Assembly (NCBI GenBank): GCA_030606765.1
Contig: JAUWFX010000090.1
Span: 1-7,545, forward strand
From: Dehalococcoidia bacterium
Lineage (GTDB): Bacteria > Chloroflexota > Dehalococcoidia > GIF9 > AB-539-J10
DNA length: 7,545 bases
Direction: 5' to 3'
Positions 6,527 through 7,545 of this stretch are shown piece by piece. Each line of letters opens with the position of its first letter. Position 1 is the stretch's first letter. Both the position numbers and the translations under genes were made by a program. The notes below the pieces were generated by a model, which was not told the origin of the DNA, did not search any database, and saw nothing but the letters and a program-made list of their open reading frames with translations.

Positions 6527-6533
6527 CCTCCTT
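6527..6533 (-). promoter_or_regulatory. Strong ribosome binding site deciding the ferritin-like start
   Basis: AAGGAGG on the minus strand, seven bases before the ATG at 6519. It is the best Shine-Dalgarno match in the window and selects this ATG over the in-frame ATG at 6549, which lies inside the end of guaA. It suggests the ferritin-like protein is translated efficiently and independently of the guaA stop. Confidence 0.8.
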
Positions 6534-6539
6534 CGATAC

Positions 6540-7545
6540 TTATTCCCATTCTATAGTTGCTGGCGGCTTACTGGTGATATCATAGACTACCCTGTTGACA
6601 TTGGGAATTTCATTAACTAGGCGGTCAGATATTCTAGCAAGAAGGTCGTGGGGCAGGCGGGCCCAATCAGCAGTCATAGCATCTTCACTAGTTATTGCTC
6701 TGACCGCTACCAAGTAGCCATAGGTCCTGTAGTCGCCCATGACGCCAACGCTCCTGACATCAGTAAGTACAGCAAAGCTTTGCCATAGCTGGCGATAAAG
6801 TTTGGCTTTTTTGATTTCATTCATCACAATCCAATCAGCAGCCTGCAGTATCTCCAGCTTTTCCCTGGTCACTTCACCGATGATGCGAATAGCTAATCCC
6901 GGTCCGGGAAATGGTTGCCTCCAGATCATATCCTCAGGCAGGCCTAGAGCTAACCCCACTTGTCGAACTTCATCCTTAAACAAATACCTCAGTGGCTCGA
7001 TAAGAGTGAAACTCATTTTAGCCGGTAATCCGCCGACGTTATGATGGCTCTTTATCTTAGCTGCAGCTTTAGTTTCCGCAGAGGTACTTTCAATGACATC
7101 GGGATACAGAGTGCCTTGGGCCAGAAAATCAATCTTACCTAATTTGGCCGCTTCTTCCTCAAAAATTTGGATAAACTCGTTTCCTATTAATTGTCGCTTC
7201 TTTTCCGGATCGCTAACCCCTTTAAGTCGCTCTAAGAATCTATCGGTAGCGTCTATGTAAACTACATCCACTTTGAGGTTACGATTGAAGGTATTAAGCA
7301 CCCTTTCAGGTTCATCACGACGCAATAAGCCATTGTTGATAAAGATGCAAGTTAACTTATTGCCAATAGCACGGTCAATAAGGGTAGCGGTTACCGCCGA
7401 ATCAACGCCTCCAGAAAGAGCACAGACCACTCTCCCGCCATCCACTTGCTCCTTAATTTTATCTACGCTCTCAGATATGAAATTAGCTGGTGTCCAGTTG
7501 CTCTGGCAGCCACATATTTGAAGTACAAAATTTTGGAATATGGTT
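6540..7545 (-). CDS. guaA: GMP synthase (glutamine-hydrolysing), C-terminal part; 5' end outside window
   Basis: GuaA converts XMP to GMP with ATP, using ammonia from its own glutaminase domain. The frame is open to the right edge, so the GTG at 7445 is not a true start. The visible 334 or so residues begin in the linker after the glutaminase domain ([19 protein letters not shown]). They continue through the PP-loop [48 protein letters not shown], the lid-side [10 protein letters not shown] and the dimerisation domain, and end with the family's invariant PPATIEWE. The ATP pyrophosphatase and dimerisation domains are complete and show no missing key residue; the class I glutaminase domain should lie to the right. 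It is the most upstream gene seen in the minus-strand run and supplies the GMP branch, alongside the PurB step of the AMP branch. Confidence 0.97.
   Translation of the reverse strand, partial: TIFQNFVLQICGCQSNWTPANFISESVDKIKEQVDGGRVVCALSGGVDSAVTATLIDRAIGNKLTCIFINNGLLRRDEPERVLNTFNRNLKVDVVYIDATDRFLERLKGVSDPEKKRQLIGNEFIQIFEEEAAKLGKIDFLAQGTLYPDVIESTSAETKAAAKIKSHHNVGGLPAKMSFTLIEPLRYLFKDEVRQVGLALGLPEDMIWRQPFPGPGLAIRIIGEVTREKLEILQAADWIVMNEIKKAKLYRQLWQSFAVLTDVRSVGVMGDYRTYGYLVAVRAITSEDAMTADWARLPHDLLARISDRLVNEIPNVNRVVYDITSKPPATIEWE

Noticed and set aside
6520..6549. Ten-residue N-terminal extension of the ferritin-like protein from the ATG at 6549
   Set aside because: The extension would encode the Shine-Dalgarno sequence of the downstream ATG, overlaps guaA and adds no family sequence.

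Overview
The window is a compact purine-biosynthesis neighbourhood from an anaerobic-looking bacterium. All intact genes except the left-edge fragment lie on the minus strand. In transcription order from the right edge they are: guaA (5' end outside the window), a small ferritin-like gene, a possible 23-codon basic micro-ORF, purD, purE, purB, a radical 4-hydroxybutyryl-CoA dehydratase (AbfD) homologue, and purC. The 3' end of a 6-phosphofructokinase gene reads in from the left on the plus strand and ends convergently with purC, 27 bp away.

PurD, PurE, PurB and PurC supply four steps of the route from phosphoribosylamine to AICAR and AMP. PurB acts twice: on SAICAR and on adenylosuccinate. 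GuaA makes GMP from XMP. Gaps are mostly short (1 bp purE-purB, about 25 bp purD-purE, 57 to 69 bp around abfD), which fits one or two co-transcribed units. The longest non-coding stretch is the 226 bp between purD and the ferritin-like gene. Apart from the micro-ORF I see nothing definite in it.

The organism cannot be named from this sequence alone. The oxygen-sensitive AbfD homologue points to an anaerobe. The moderate GC content (mid-40s percent by eye, not counted), the gene mix and the interspersed palindromic repeat would suit a Chloroflexota/Dehalococcoidia-type genome, but that is a weak inference.

The least ordinary points are these. First, a palindromic repeat element lies in frame inside purC and adds about 19 residues. 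Second, an AbfD-family radical dehydratase sits between purB and purC, and the spacing of its Fe-S cluster ligands is one residue shorter than in the characterised Clostridium enzyme. Third, a short EncFtn-like ferritin gene, followed by a lysine-rich micro-ORF, lies between guaA and purD. Fourth, a 12-bp stem-loop flanked by 8-bp direct repeats lies at the abfD-purC junction. No CRISPR array, tRNA, rRNA, transposase or riboswitch was recognised.
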